DNA from: an uncultured Arcanobacterium sp.
GTDB lineage: Bacteria; Actinomycetota; Actinomycetes; Actinomycetales; Actinomycetaceae
Reading direction: 5' to 3'
Assembly: GCF_947253055.1 (NCBI RefSeq)
Contig: NZ_CAMXYE010000065.1
Location: forward strand, 1 to 8,496
DNA length: 8,496 nt
In this document: piece after piece, positions 1 through 5,271 of the stretch
How the letters are laid out: every line of letters begins with the position of its first letter
Numbering within the stretch: position 1 is the first letter of the stretch
Notes under the pieces: generated by a model
The model's database searches: none
Seen by the model: only the letters and a program-made list of their open reading frames with translations
Told to the model about the DNA's origin: nothing
Program-made: the position numbers and the translations under genes

Positions 1-244
1 AGCGGCGGCGGCACAGTCAGCTCGGCAAGTAGCTCTCGCCGGTCCCGTCAGCTCCGCCCGCATACTAGCTGCTCTTCCGCTCGGAGGATTTTTACTCGGT
101 TACGCTTTCGGAATCGATGTACTGGAATTTCTTTTCGCTACGAGGTTAGGAAATCTAGCGCTACTCGGCGGAGCGGGGGCGGAAATAGCGGGGATACTAC
201 TGGTGAAAAGAATGGTAGCGCAAGCGAGGCACGAAGATCCTTAA
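1..244 (+). CDS. TadB-like pilus platform protein, C-terminal part (5' truncated by window edge)
   Basis: The frame that starts at base 2 is open without interruption to a TAA at 242-244, giving about 80 residues and no start codon, so the gene begins left of the window. The translated piece ends in two hydrophobic stretches: one around ILAALPLGGFLLGYAFGIDV, and one around NLALLGGAGAEIAGILLV, followed by a basic tail (KRMVAQARHEDP). This matches the C-terminal end of T2SS-F (GspF/TadB) inner-membrane platform proteins, which finish with paired membrane helices. In Tad systems TadB works with TadC and the TadA ATPase to assemble Flp pili. The TadC-like gene directly downstream supports the call. 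Only the end of the protein is visible, so the family is inferred from the helix pattern and neighbours rather than from a diagnostic motif. Confidence 0.72.
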   Translation, partial: AAAAQSARQVALAGPVSSARILAALPLGGFLLGYAFGIDVLEFLFATRLGNLALLGGAGAEIAGILLVKRMVAQARHEDP

Positions 245-245
245 A

Positions 246-315
246 GGAAGTGAAAAATCGGAAGTGAAAATAAGGAAGTGAAAATAAGGAAGTGAAAAAT
301 CGGAAGTGAAAACTA
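246..315 (+). repeat. Five tandem 14-bp repeats between the TadB-like and TadC-like genes
   Basis: Five head-to-tail 14-bp units start at 246, 260, 274, 288 and 302. Each begins GGAAGTGAAAA and ends ATC, TAA, TAA, ATC and CTA. The array fills the whole gap between the TadB-like stop (242-244) and the TadC-like start. Every unit carries a Shine-Dalgarno-like GGAAG and a GTG followed by AAA. Because 14 is not a multiple of 3, successive GTGs lie in different frames, and only the GTG of the last unit (306) opens the long TadC-like frame. The GTG at 264 shares that frame but meets TGA at 279. The array therefore acts as a repeated ribosome-binding segment whose copy number could change by slippage. 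Confidence 0.9.
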
Positions 316-839
316 TGTACTTAATCTGGGCAGTATTTTTAATCTGGGCTTGCCTAGCACCGCCGCTACGCCGTTTTTCATTTTCTTTTCCGGCGGCTCC
401 TATCCTGGTAGATAGAAGTATCATTCTTGATCTCGCTGCGGCTTCTTTCCGAGCTGGCCACTCTATTCCCGGGGCTTTGGCGGCGGTGGGAGAGGCTCTG
501 GACGAAGAAAATGCGAATTTTTCCGCTCGTTCTCTCGCCGAAGTGAGTAAAGCATTGCTGCTCGGAGCGGATTGGGAAGAGGCTTGGGAAAATACACCGC
601 CGCGTTATCGAGATCTAGCTGCAGCCTTGGAGCCGGCTTGGAATCAGGGAGCGGCTCCGGTGGCGCTTCTAGAGCGCAGTGCTTTAACTTTGCGCTTGAC
701 GCGTGCCCGCCGAGCTAAAGAGGCGGCAGCTCGCCTCGGTGCTCGTCTAGTTATTCCCTTGGTATCCTGTTTTCTCCCCGCTTTTATGCTAATCGGAGTA
801 TTTCCAATAGTGGTCGGAGCGGGAGAAAAAATTTTTTAA
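315..839 (+). CDS. TadC-like pilus platform protein (type II secretion system F family)
   Basis: The product is about 174 residues. It has an N-terminal hydrophobic segment (YLIWAVFLIWACLA), a cytoplasmic middle part containing LDLAAASFRAGHSIPGALAA (the LD-L-A-A-RAG-xP-xxAL pattern of T2SS-F domains), a basic stretch LTRARRAKEAAARLGARL, and a C-terminal membrane segment VIPLVSCFLPAFMLIGVFP. TadC is the inner-membrane partner of TadB in assembly of Tad/Flp pili, and its length fits the short actinobacterial version. I prefer the ATG at 315 because GGAAG at 302-306 sits 8 bases upstream. A GTG at 306 in the same frame would add three residues (GTG AAA ACT), but its nearest Shine-Dalgarno match is 13 bases away. 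The gene lies directly downstream of the TadB-like gene, and its 3' end is embedded in a terminator-like hairpin. Confidence 0.82.
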   Translation: MYLIWAVFLIWACLAPPLRRFSFSFPAAPILVDRSIILDLAAASFRAGHSIPGALAAVGEALDEENANFSARSLAEVSKALLLGADWEEAWENTPPRYRDLAAALEPAWNQGAAPVALLERSALTLRLTRARRAKEAAARLGARLVIPLVSCFLPAFMLIGVFPIVVGAGEKIF

Positions 840-863
840 AAGCTAGGCTTTTCTCCCAATTTT
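821..863 (+). terminator. Terminator-like hairpin at the end of the TadC-like gene
   Basis: GGGAGAAAA (821-829) and TTTTCTCCC (849-857) form a perfect 9-bp inverted repeat, followed by AATTTTT (858-864). Inside the loop, AAAAGC (838-843) can also pair with GCTTTT (847-852), so a smaller 6-bp stem competes with the large one. The structure starts 16 bases before the TadC-like stop codon (837-839). Stem plus T-tract suggests a Rho-independent terminator or attenuator between platform and pilin genes. The stem is AT-rich near the loop, so strength is uncertain. Confidence 0.5.
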
Positions 864-1064
864 TACTTGCTGGATGGCGCGGCGTTTACAGATTTTCGAA
901 AAAGAGGTTGTTATTTTTCCACAAGGCCTACAAGCAAAGCCGCAATACACAAGATAACAACCGCGCCAATTCTCCGCGCGAAATTAAGCGATGCTTGCTC
1001 TATCGCAAAGCGATACCTGCCTGCAGTAGCCGGCAGAGTAAAACCATTAAAAGGAGAATCTGCA
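864..1064 (+). promoter_or_regulatory. 201-bp leader upstream of the mini-pilin with stacked small hairpins
   Basis: No gene is supported here, although the pilin frame stays open leftward to a TTG at 867. That extension has no Shine-Dalgarno match and would bury the pilin's class III leader 66 residues inside the protein. The segment contains TATCGC AAA GCGATA (1001-1015, 6-bp stem, 3-base loop), a further GCGAT at 988-992 that could pair with the same ATCGC, and CTGCC/GGCAG (1017-1021 with 1032-1036). These structures lie just upstream of AAGGAG at 1051-1056. No convincing -35/-10 pair was found. Since a terminator-like hairpin precedes it, a separate pilin promoter in this stretch is plausible but inferred. 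Confidence 0.35.
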
Positions 1065-1256
1065 ATGAAAAATAGAATGTTTAAAAAAATTTCTTCCGGG
1101 ATGCTGCGCGCAGAGCGCGGAATGGTGACGGCGGAGTATGCCCTTGGTACGGTGGCAACCACTGGAATAGCTGGAATTTTGATTTGGCTAGCTAAGCAAG
1201 AGTGGTTTCGGGATTTAATCGTGAATATATTCCGCACTCTGCTTTCTTTAGGCTGA
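1065..1256 (+). CDS. Flp-type mini-pilin (actinobacterial DUF4244-like)
   Basis: The protein has 63 residues: a short basic leader (residues 1-19, with K, R, K, K, R, R), then RG/MVTAEYALGT, which is the canonical Flp prepilin cleavage motif G/xxxxEY. Glu24 is position +5 and Tyr25 is +6 of the mature protein. A hydrophobic helix follows (residues about 26-46, including TTGIAGILIWLA) and a short tail ending FRTLLSLG. By family knowledge the prepilin peptidase cuts after Gly19 and the mature ~44-residue protein polymerises into the pilus. The ATG at 1065 is chosen because AAGGAG at 1051-1056 lies 8 bases upstream and because this start gives the expected leader length. Size and position between TadC-like and TadE-like genes fit the small DUF4244 proteins of actinobacterial tad loci. 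Its own hairpin-rich leader suggests expression uncoupled from the platform genes. Confidence 0.85.
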   Translation: MKNRMFKKISSGMLRAERGMVTAEYALGTVATTGIAGILIWLAKQEWFRDLIVNIFRTLLSLG

Positions 1257-1349
1257 TTCCACATACGGAGAGGCGGCCGCGGGCATCTGTATCTAAGAGG
1301 TGCTCCGGCTAGCTTCCCCGGAAAATCTGAAATTTTAAAAGGCAGAGAA

Positions 1350-1373
1350 ATGAAGAATAGAAATGAAAAATAA
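1350..1373 (+). other. Seven-codon ORF overlapping the start of the TadE-like gene
   Basis: An ATG at 1350 opens MKNRNEK and stops at TAA 1371-1373, overlapping the TadE-like start (1363) in another frame. AAAAGG at 1337-1342 sits 7 bases before this ATG but 20 bases before the TadE-like ATG, whose closest match (GAAGAA, 1352-1357) is poor. The 13 bases from 1350 resemble those from 1363, so the start region looks duplicated. It may be a leader peptide that couples ribosomes onto tadE, or just a chance decoy. Confidence 0.35.
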
Positions 1374-1713
1374 AAGAGCGGAATCTGGAATGGTGAGTGT
1401 GGAGTGGGCTCTCACTATGCCGGTATTCCTATTAGTAGTGCTTTTCTGCGTATCTGGCATTTTTCAGAGCATAAATGTGGCGGTAGTAGATAATGCGGCG
1501 CGTGCGGCCGCCCGTTCCTATTCTCTATACGCCGATGCAGAAAAAGCGGAAGAAATTGTGCGCGCCAATGCAGGAGAAAATGCGCGCATGCAGATAGAAA
1601 CGAATGCTGACACCGTCAAGATTGCGATAAGGAAACCAGGGATGGGGATTTTTCGCTACTTGAGAATAAATTTTTATTCGGCATATCAGGTGGTAATGGA
1701 GCCAGCAGAATAA
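1363..1713 (+). CDS. TadE-like pseudopilin
   Basis: This 116-residue protein has a nine-residue basic leader ending in Gly9, then MVSVEWALTMPVFLLVVLFCVSG. The cleavage context G/MVSVEW keeps the +5 glutamate (Glu14) of Flp-class prepilins and runs into one membrane helix. The helix is followed by NAARAAARSYS, the conserved AAR-x-AAR segment of actinobacterial TadE-like proteins. The remaining ~60 residues are hydrophilic and would face outside. TadE-type pseudopilins are minor pilus components processed by the same peptidase as the major pilin. The gene follows the mini-pilin after 106 bp, which contain only a weak TCCGG/CCGGA stem (1304-1322), and precedes the TadG-like gene by 22 bp, so those two are likely cotranscribed. 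The ATG at 1363 is preferred because it gives a normal leader; its ribosome binding site is weak. Confidence 0.8.
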   Translation: MKNKRAESGMVSVEWALTMPVFLLVVLFCVSGIFQSINVAVVDNAARAAARSYSLYADAEKAEEIVRANAGENARMQIETNADTVKIAIRKPGMGIFRYLRINFYSAYQVVMEPAE

Positions 1714-1735
1714 AAGACGTAAAGGAACTGGCAAA

Positions 1736-2185
1736 ATGAGAGCACTCAGTAAGGTAAATAAACAGGCTGGAAAATTCGGCAAAAATTTAGCGGAAAATTT
1801 TGCGGAAAATTTAACGAAAAATTTGGCAGAAAGCTTTGCGAAAAATCCGGGTGAAAAGGGAATGGTTACGCCTTTTGTGGCGGTGGCTATCTGTATAGTT
1901 ATTTTTTTAACTGGATTGGTGGTGCAGTTCAGCCTCAGTGCTGCCAAAATAGGGCAATTGCAGAATACCGCTGATTTGGCGGCGCTGGCCGGCGCACAAA
2001 TTGTGCAAAATACGGGAGACTCGGCAGCTGCTTGCCAAAAAGTGCAGGAATTAGTGGCTGTTGCGGAGTGCTCTTGCCGTATTGCAGAAGAAAAAGTGGT
2101 GGTCGCTCTGGAAGTAGATCCACCTTTTTTAGGTTGGGGGAGAAAAATTACGGCGCGGGCAGTAGCGGGCCCGGTAGCGGAATAG
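1736..2185 (+). CDS. TadG/TadE-like pseudopilin-type protein (Rv3654c-like)
   Basis: The product has 149 residues. An unusually long N-terminal leader (1-42) is dominated by tetrapeptide repeats. Next comes KG/MVTPFVAVAICIVIFLTGLVVQFSL, a membrane helix, then QNTADLAALAGAQIV, the strongly conserved ADLAALA segment of the actinobacterial TadE-like family found in secretion/helicase neighbourhoods. Two spaced cysteine sites (AAACQKV and ECSCRI) and a C-terminal V-x-V-x-LEVDPPFLGWGRKITARAVAGP strand region also fit that family. Unlike its two upstream neighbours it lacks Glu at mature +5, where Phe47 follows Pro46, so cleavage after Gly42 is inferred. AAAGGA at 1721-1726 lies 9 bases before the ATG. 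It is the last gene of the pilus module; the region after it holds no gene until topA. Its exact role in the pilus is unknown. Confidence 0.78.
   Translation: MRALSKVNKQAGKFGKNLAENFAENLTKNLAESFAKNPGEKGMVTPFVAVAICIVIFLTGLVVQFSLSAAKIGQLQNTADLAALAGAQIVQNTGDSAAACQKVQELVAVAECSCRIAEEKVVVALEVDPPFLGWGRKITARAVAGPVAE
1775..1846 (+). repeat. Six 12-bp coding repeats in the TadG-like leader
   Basis: Bases 1775-1846 form six in-frame 12-bp units encoding FGKN, LAEN, FAEN, LTKN, LAES and FAKN (residues 14-37). The nucleotide pattern is a phenylalanine or leucine codon, then GCG, GAA or AAA, and AAT. Since the unit is 12 bp, gain or loss of copies changes leader length by four residues without a frameshift. 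The repeat is amphipathic and helix-friendly. It lies entirely before the predicted cleavage site at Gly42. Confidence 0.9.
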
Positions 2186-2199
2186 TCACGGGGAGTTCG

Positions 2200-2272
2200 G
2201 TTCCGAGAGTAGGATTCTGAAGAGCGTAGTTCCGAGAGTAGGGTTTTGAAGAGTGCGGTTCCACGAGCAGGG
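2200..2272 (+). repeat. 29-bp tandem repeat downstream of the TadG-like gene
   Basis: Two full 29-bp units (2200-2228 and 2229-2257) and a 15-bp partial third (2258-2272) start with GTTCCGAGAG, GTTCCGAGAG and GTTCCACGAG. The full units differ at a few positions (AGGATTCTGAAGAGC against AGGGTTTTGAAGAGT). They sit just after the TadG-like stop. No open frame of useful length crosses them, and no stem or T-tract marks them as a terminator. Their function is unknown. Confidence 0.8.
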
Positions 2273-2327
2273 AAATAGCTATAAAGAGAAATTCTTAGTT
2301 ATTTGCCGTATCGTACTGGAATTAAGA

Positions 2328-2353
2328 AATATAAATATTTTTCGCTTTATATT
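2328..2353. promoter_or_regulatory. AT-rich perfect inverted repeat in the topA upstream region
   Basis: AATATAAA (2328-2335) and TTTATATT (2346-2353) are exact reverse complements separated by 10 bases (TATTTTTCGC). The element lies about 100 bp before the topA start in the most AT-rich stretch of the window, where a promoter is expected. TATAAA at 2330 and TATATT at 2348 resemble -10 boxes, but neither has a good -35 box at 16-18 bp; TTGCCG at 2303 is 21 bp from the first. It could be an operator or a supercoiling-sensitive element. The repeat is certain, the function is inferred. Confidence 0.4.
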
Positions 2354-2375
2354 GAAAATGGGGTAAGTTAAAAAT

Positions 2376-2427
2376 CGGCGGTTGCCCCGCGCGTATTAGT
2401 TTCTTATTACCTACCGCCGGCGCGGGG
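2376..2427 (+). promoter_or_regulatory. Two interleaved inverted repeats in the topA leader
   Basis: CGGCGGT (2376-2382) is the exact reverse complement of ACCGCCG (2413-2419), and CCCCGCGC (2385-2392) that of GCGCGGGG (2420-2427). The order is a, b, a', b', so the two stems cross. As nested hairpins they exclude each other. A pseudoknot would need to bridge a 7-bp stem with no linker between a' and b', which is sterically hard. The block ends 9 bases before the topA Shine-Dalgarno region (about 2437-2445), so switching between stems could affect translation or transcription of topA. The pairing is direct sequence evidence; regulation is inferred. Confidence 0.5.
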
Positions 2428-2449
2428 AAAAATTCGAGGGAGAGGTATC

Positions 2450-5224
2450 GTGACAAAACTGGTAATTGTGGAATCACCGGCGAAGGCGCGCACTATTGCC
2501 AAGTATCTGGGCAAAGAATATGAAGTAACCGCCAGCGTGGGGCATATCCGCGATTTACCTCGTCCCTCTGAGTTGCCCGAAAAAATGAAAAAGGGCCCGT
2601 ATAGTAAATTCGCGGTCAATATAGAAGAAAATTTTGAACCCTACTACGTAATCAATCCTGATAAAAAGCAAAAAGTGGCGGAGCTACGCAAGCTATTGAA
2701 AACGGCGGACGAGCTCTATCTGGCTACCGACGAAGACCGCGAAGGGGAAGCGATTGCTTGGCATCTATTAGAAGCATTACGCCCTCGTATTCCGGTGAAG
2801 CGCATGGTGTTTCACGAGATAACTCCGGAGGCGATAGAAAAAGCGCTGCAGAATACGCGGGATATTGATAGCAAACTAGTAGACGCCCAGGAAACTCGCC
2901 GTATTCTCGATCGTTTGGTCGGATATGAGGTCTCGCCACTGCTGTGGAGAAAAGTGGCGCCGGCACTTTCGGCCGGGCGGGTGCAGTCAGTAGCTACGCG
3001 AATAGTTGTAGAGAGAGAACGCGAGAGAATGGCTTTCCGTTCTACCGCTTATTGGGATGTGAATGCCTATCTGCAAAGTGAGGCGGGTGAATTTTCTGCG
3101 CGGGTTACGGAAGTGAACGGCGGGCGCTTAGCGCGCGGTAAAGATTTTGACGATCAAGGGCACTTAACTGCGAAAGCAGTGGCTGCGGGCGTGCGAGTTT
3201 TACATGAAAATACGGCGCAGGCAGTGGCGAAAATTTTACATTCGGGCACCGCTAGCGTGCAAGAAGTAGATAATAAGCCCTATAAACGCCGGCCGGCAGC
3301 TCCTTTTACTACCTCTACTTTGCAGCAGGAAGCTTCTCGGAAATTACGCCTCAGTTCGCGCGATACTATGCGTTTGGCGCAGTCTCTCTATGAAAACGGT
3401 TTTATTACCTATATGCGTACTGATTCGGTGAATCTTTCCCAGCAAGCCTTGCAGGCGGCGCGAGCCCAGATAGCGGAACTTTATGGGGCAAAAGCACTGC
3501 CGGAGAAGCCGCGCATTTATGCTACGAAGAGCAAGGGGGCGCAAGAAGCGCACGAGGCAATTCGCCCTGCAGGTGAGCAATTCCGCGCGCCGGGTGAAAT
3601 TAAAAATCAACTTTCCGGGCGGGAATACCAGCTCTATGAACTTATCTGGAAACGCACTCTCGCTTCGCAGATGGAAGACGCACGGGGGCAGACGGCTTCG
3701 ATAAAAATACAAGCTGAACGCACTCTGAGCAGCTCTGAAATATCGGAAGCAGAAAATTCAGCGGCGGCTAGCTCTGGAGAGGCAGCGGCAGATTCTTTAG
3801 ATAATGCCGTAGTTTTGGCGGAAAAAATGCAGATTGTGCTGGCAGCAGCCGGTACGGTAATTACCACTCCGGGCTTTTTAGTCGTCTACGAAGAAAGTAA
3901 AGATTCAAAGCGGTACGAAGAGAAAAAAGAAGATACCCGGTTGCCGCAGCTAAGTGTAGGTGAAGTGGTAAATACTAAATCTGCGGAAGCTGCCGGGCAC
4001 GAAACAGCTCCGCCGCCGCGCTTTACGGAAGCTTCGCTAGTGAAGATGTTGGAAGAGAAAGGTATTGGCCGCCCTTCCACCTATGCTTCTACTATTTCCA
4101 CCATCACTGATCGCGGATATGTGGAAAAGCAGGGGCAGGCCTTGCTACCTACTTGGTTAGCATTTTCCGTGGTGCGCTTACTCGAAGAGAACTTACCTGA
4201 TCTGGTCGATTACGATTTCACTGCCGATATGGAAGAAGATTTAGATAAAATCGCGGCCGGAGAAGAAGAACGCGTAGAGTACCTTTCTGATTTTTATAAT
4301 GGTGGATCTGGTAAGCCGGGTTTGCATGCCCAAGTATCCGGATTAGGAGATATTGATGCGCGCCGCGTCAACACAATCGCTATTTCTCCACAGATAGCGG
4401 TGCGAGTTGGTAAATATGGGCCTTATCTAGAAGAGCAAGATACGCATGGTGAAGTGCAGCGGCGTGCTTCTCTGCCACCGGATATCGCTCCAGATGAATT
4501 GACGGAAGCAAAAGCGCGGGAAATTTTAGAGACGACTCTGCAAGAAGATAAAATTCTCGGTACTGATCCTGCTACTGGATATGAAATCGTAGTGAAAGAT
4601 GGGCGTTTTGGCCCCTACGTTTCGGAAGTTATTCCGCCGGACGCCGTGCAGCTCACGCCAACGGGGAAAATATCGAAAGCAAAACCAAAACCGAAGACGG
4701 CCTCGCTTTTTGCTTCGATGACTCCGGATACGGTTACTTTGGAGCAAGCCTGCCAGCTCCTTAGCCTGCCGCGGGAGCTAGGGGAATCAGCGGGGGAGCC
4801 AATCTATGTGTACAACGGGCGTTTTGGCCCCTATATGAAGCGCGGTAAAGATTCGCGCTCTCTGCAGAGTGAAGAGCAAATTTTCACGATTACGCTGGCA
4901 GAAGCAGAAGAAATTTTCCGGGAACCGAAGAGTTCTTTCCGGCCGGCTCGGCAAGAACCACTGGCGAAACTAGGAAAAGATCCGGTGTCGGGCGGAGAGA
5001 TATTGCTGAAAGACGGGCGTTTTGGCCCCTATGTGACGGACGGAGAAGTAAATGCTTCGGTGCCGCGGCAAGAAGATATTAACCAGTTGACAGCAGAACG
5101 GGCGCAAGAACTACTGGTGGAGCGACGGTTAAAAATTGCGGCACAAGGCGGGGCAAAACGGCGTAACAAAACGGCGCGGACGGTGAAAAAGGGTGCGCGG
5201 CGGAAAAAGACGGCGAAAAAATAA
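2450..5224 (+). CDS. topA: DNA topoisomerase I (type IA)
   Basis: This 924-residue enzyme relaxes negatively supercoiled DNA by cutting and resealing one strand. The Toprim domain opens with LVIVESPAKA (Glu8) and contains TDEDREGEAIAWHL (Asp94, Glu95, Asp96) for metal binding. The active site is FITYMRTDSVNLS, with Tyr321 as the nucleophile and Arg323 next to it. The GIGRPSTYASTISTI motif (538-552) is also typical. The C-terminus has no cysteine zinc fingers. Instead four modules carry GKYGPYL (654-660), GRFGPYV (718-724), GRFGPYM (790-796) and GRFGPYV (857-863), followed by a Lys/Arg-rich tail (903-924), which is the actinobacterial architecture. Residues about 425-455 form a Ser/Ala/Glu-rich stretch that looks like an insertion before TTPGFLVVY. 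The GTG start gives the conserved N-terminus and is preceded by AGGGAGAGG at 2437-2445. tmk follows after 47 bp. Confidence 0.97.
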   Translation: MTKLVIVESPAKARTIAKYLGKEYEVTASVGHIRDLPRPSELPEKMKKGPYSKFAVNIEENFEPYYVINPDKKQKVAELRKLLKTADELYLATDEDREGEAIAWHLLEALRPRIPVKRMVFHEITPEAIEKALQNTRDIDSKLVDAQETRRILDRLVGYEVSPLLWRKVAPALSAGRVQSVATRIVVERERERMAFRSTAYWDVNAYLQSEAGEFSARVTEVNGGRLARGKDFDDQGHLTAKAVAAGVRVLHENTAQAVAKILHSGTASVQEVDNKPYKRRPAAPFTTSTLQQEASRKLRLSSRDTMRLAQSLYENGFITYMRTDSVNLSQQALQAARAQIAELYGAKALPEKPRIYATKSKGAQEAHEAIRPAGEQFRAPGEIKNQLSGREYQLYELIWKRTLASQMEDARGQTASIKIQAERTLSSSEISEAENSAAASSGEAAADSLDNAVVLAEKMQIVLAAAGTVITTPGFLVVYEESKDSKRYEEKKEDTRLPQLSVGEVVNTKSAEAAGHETAPPPRFTEASLVKMLEEKGIGRPSTYASTISTITDRGYVEKQGQALLPTWLAFSVVRLLEENLPDLVDYDFTADMEEDLDKIAAGEEERVEYLSDFYNGGSGKPGLHAQVSGLGDIDARRVNTIAISPQIAVRVGKYGPYLEEQDTHGEVQRRASLPPDIAPDELTEAKAREILETTLQEDKILGTDPATGYEIVVKDGRFGPYVSEVIPPDAVQLTPTGKISKAKPKPKTASLFASMTPDTVTLEQACQLLSLPRELGESAGEPIYVYNGRFGPYMKRGKDSRSLQSEEQIFTITLAEAEEIFREPKSSFRPARQEPLAKLGKDPVSGGEILLKDGRFGPYVTDGEVNASVPRQEDINQLTAERAQELLVERRLKIAAQGGAKRRNKTARTVKKGARRKKTAKK

Positions 5225-5227
5225 GTA

Positions 5228-5247
5228 GCGGTAGTTAGCGGTAGTTA
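5228..5247 (+). repeat. 10-bp tandem duplication between topA and tmk
   Basis: GCGGTAGTTA occurs twice in direct succession (5228-5237 and 5238-5247), flanked by partial copies (GTA before, GTGG after). It fills the first half of the 47-bp topA-tmk gap. The tmk ribosome binding site (AGGAG at 5253, GAGAGG at 5257-5262) follows. It looks like simple slippage; no role is apparent. Confidence 0.75.
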
Positions 5248-5271
5248 GTGGCAGGAGAGAGGTAGCTGAGA

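Noticed and set aside
246..315. CRISPR-like array
   Set aside because: Units are contiguous with no spacers and are far too short.
197..424. Minus-strand frame across the 14-bp array
   Set aside because: Its repetitive TSDFSLP-type peptide is only the complement of the array and it overlaps the TadC-like gene.
867..1064. Leftward extension of the mini-pilin frame to a TTG, making a 129-residue protein
   Set aside because: No Shine-Dalgarno at 867, no recognisable domain in the extra 66 residues, and the ATG at 1065 has a well-placed AAGGAG and gives a normal Flp leader.
2303..2335. Sigma-70 type promoter TTGCCG / TATAAA for topA
   Set aside because: The 21-bp spacing is too long and no better pair was found, so no promoter is called.
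2376..2427. True H-type pseudoknot in the topA leader
   Set aside because: There is no linker between the a' and b' arms to cross a 7-bp stem, so mutually exclusive hairpins are more credible.
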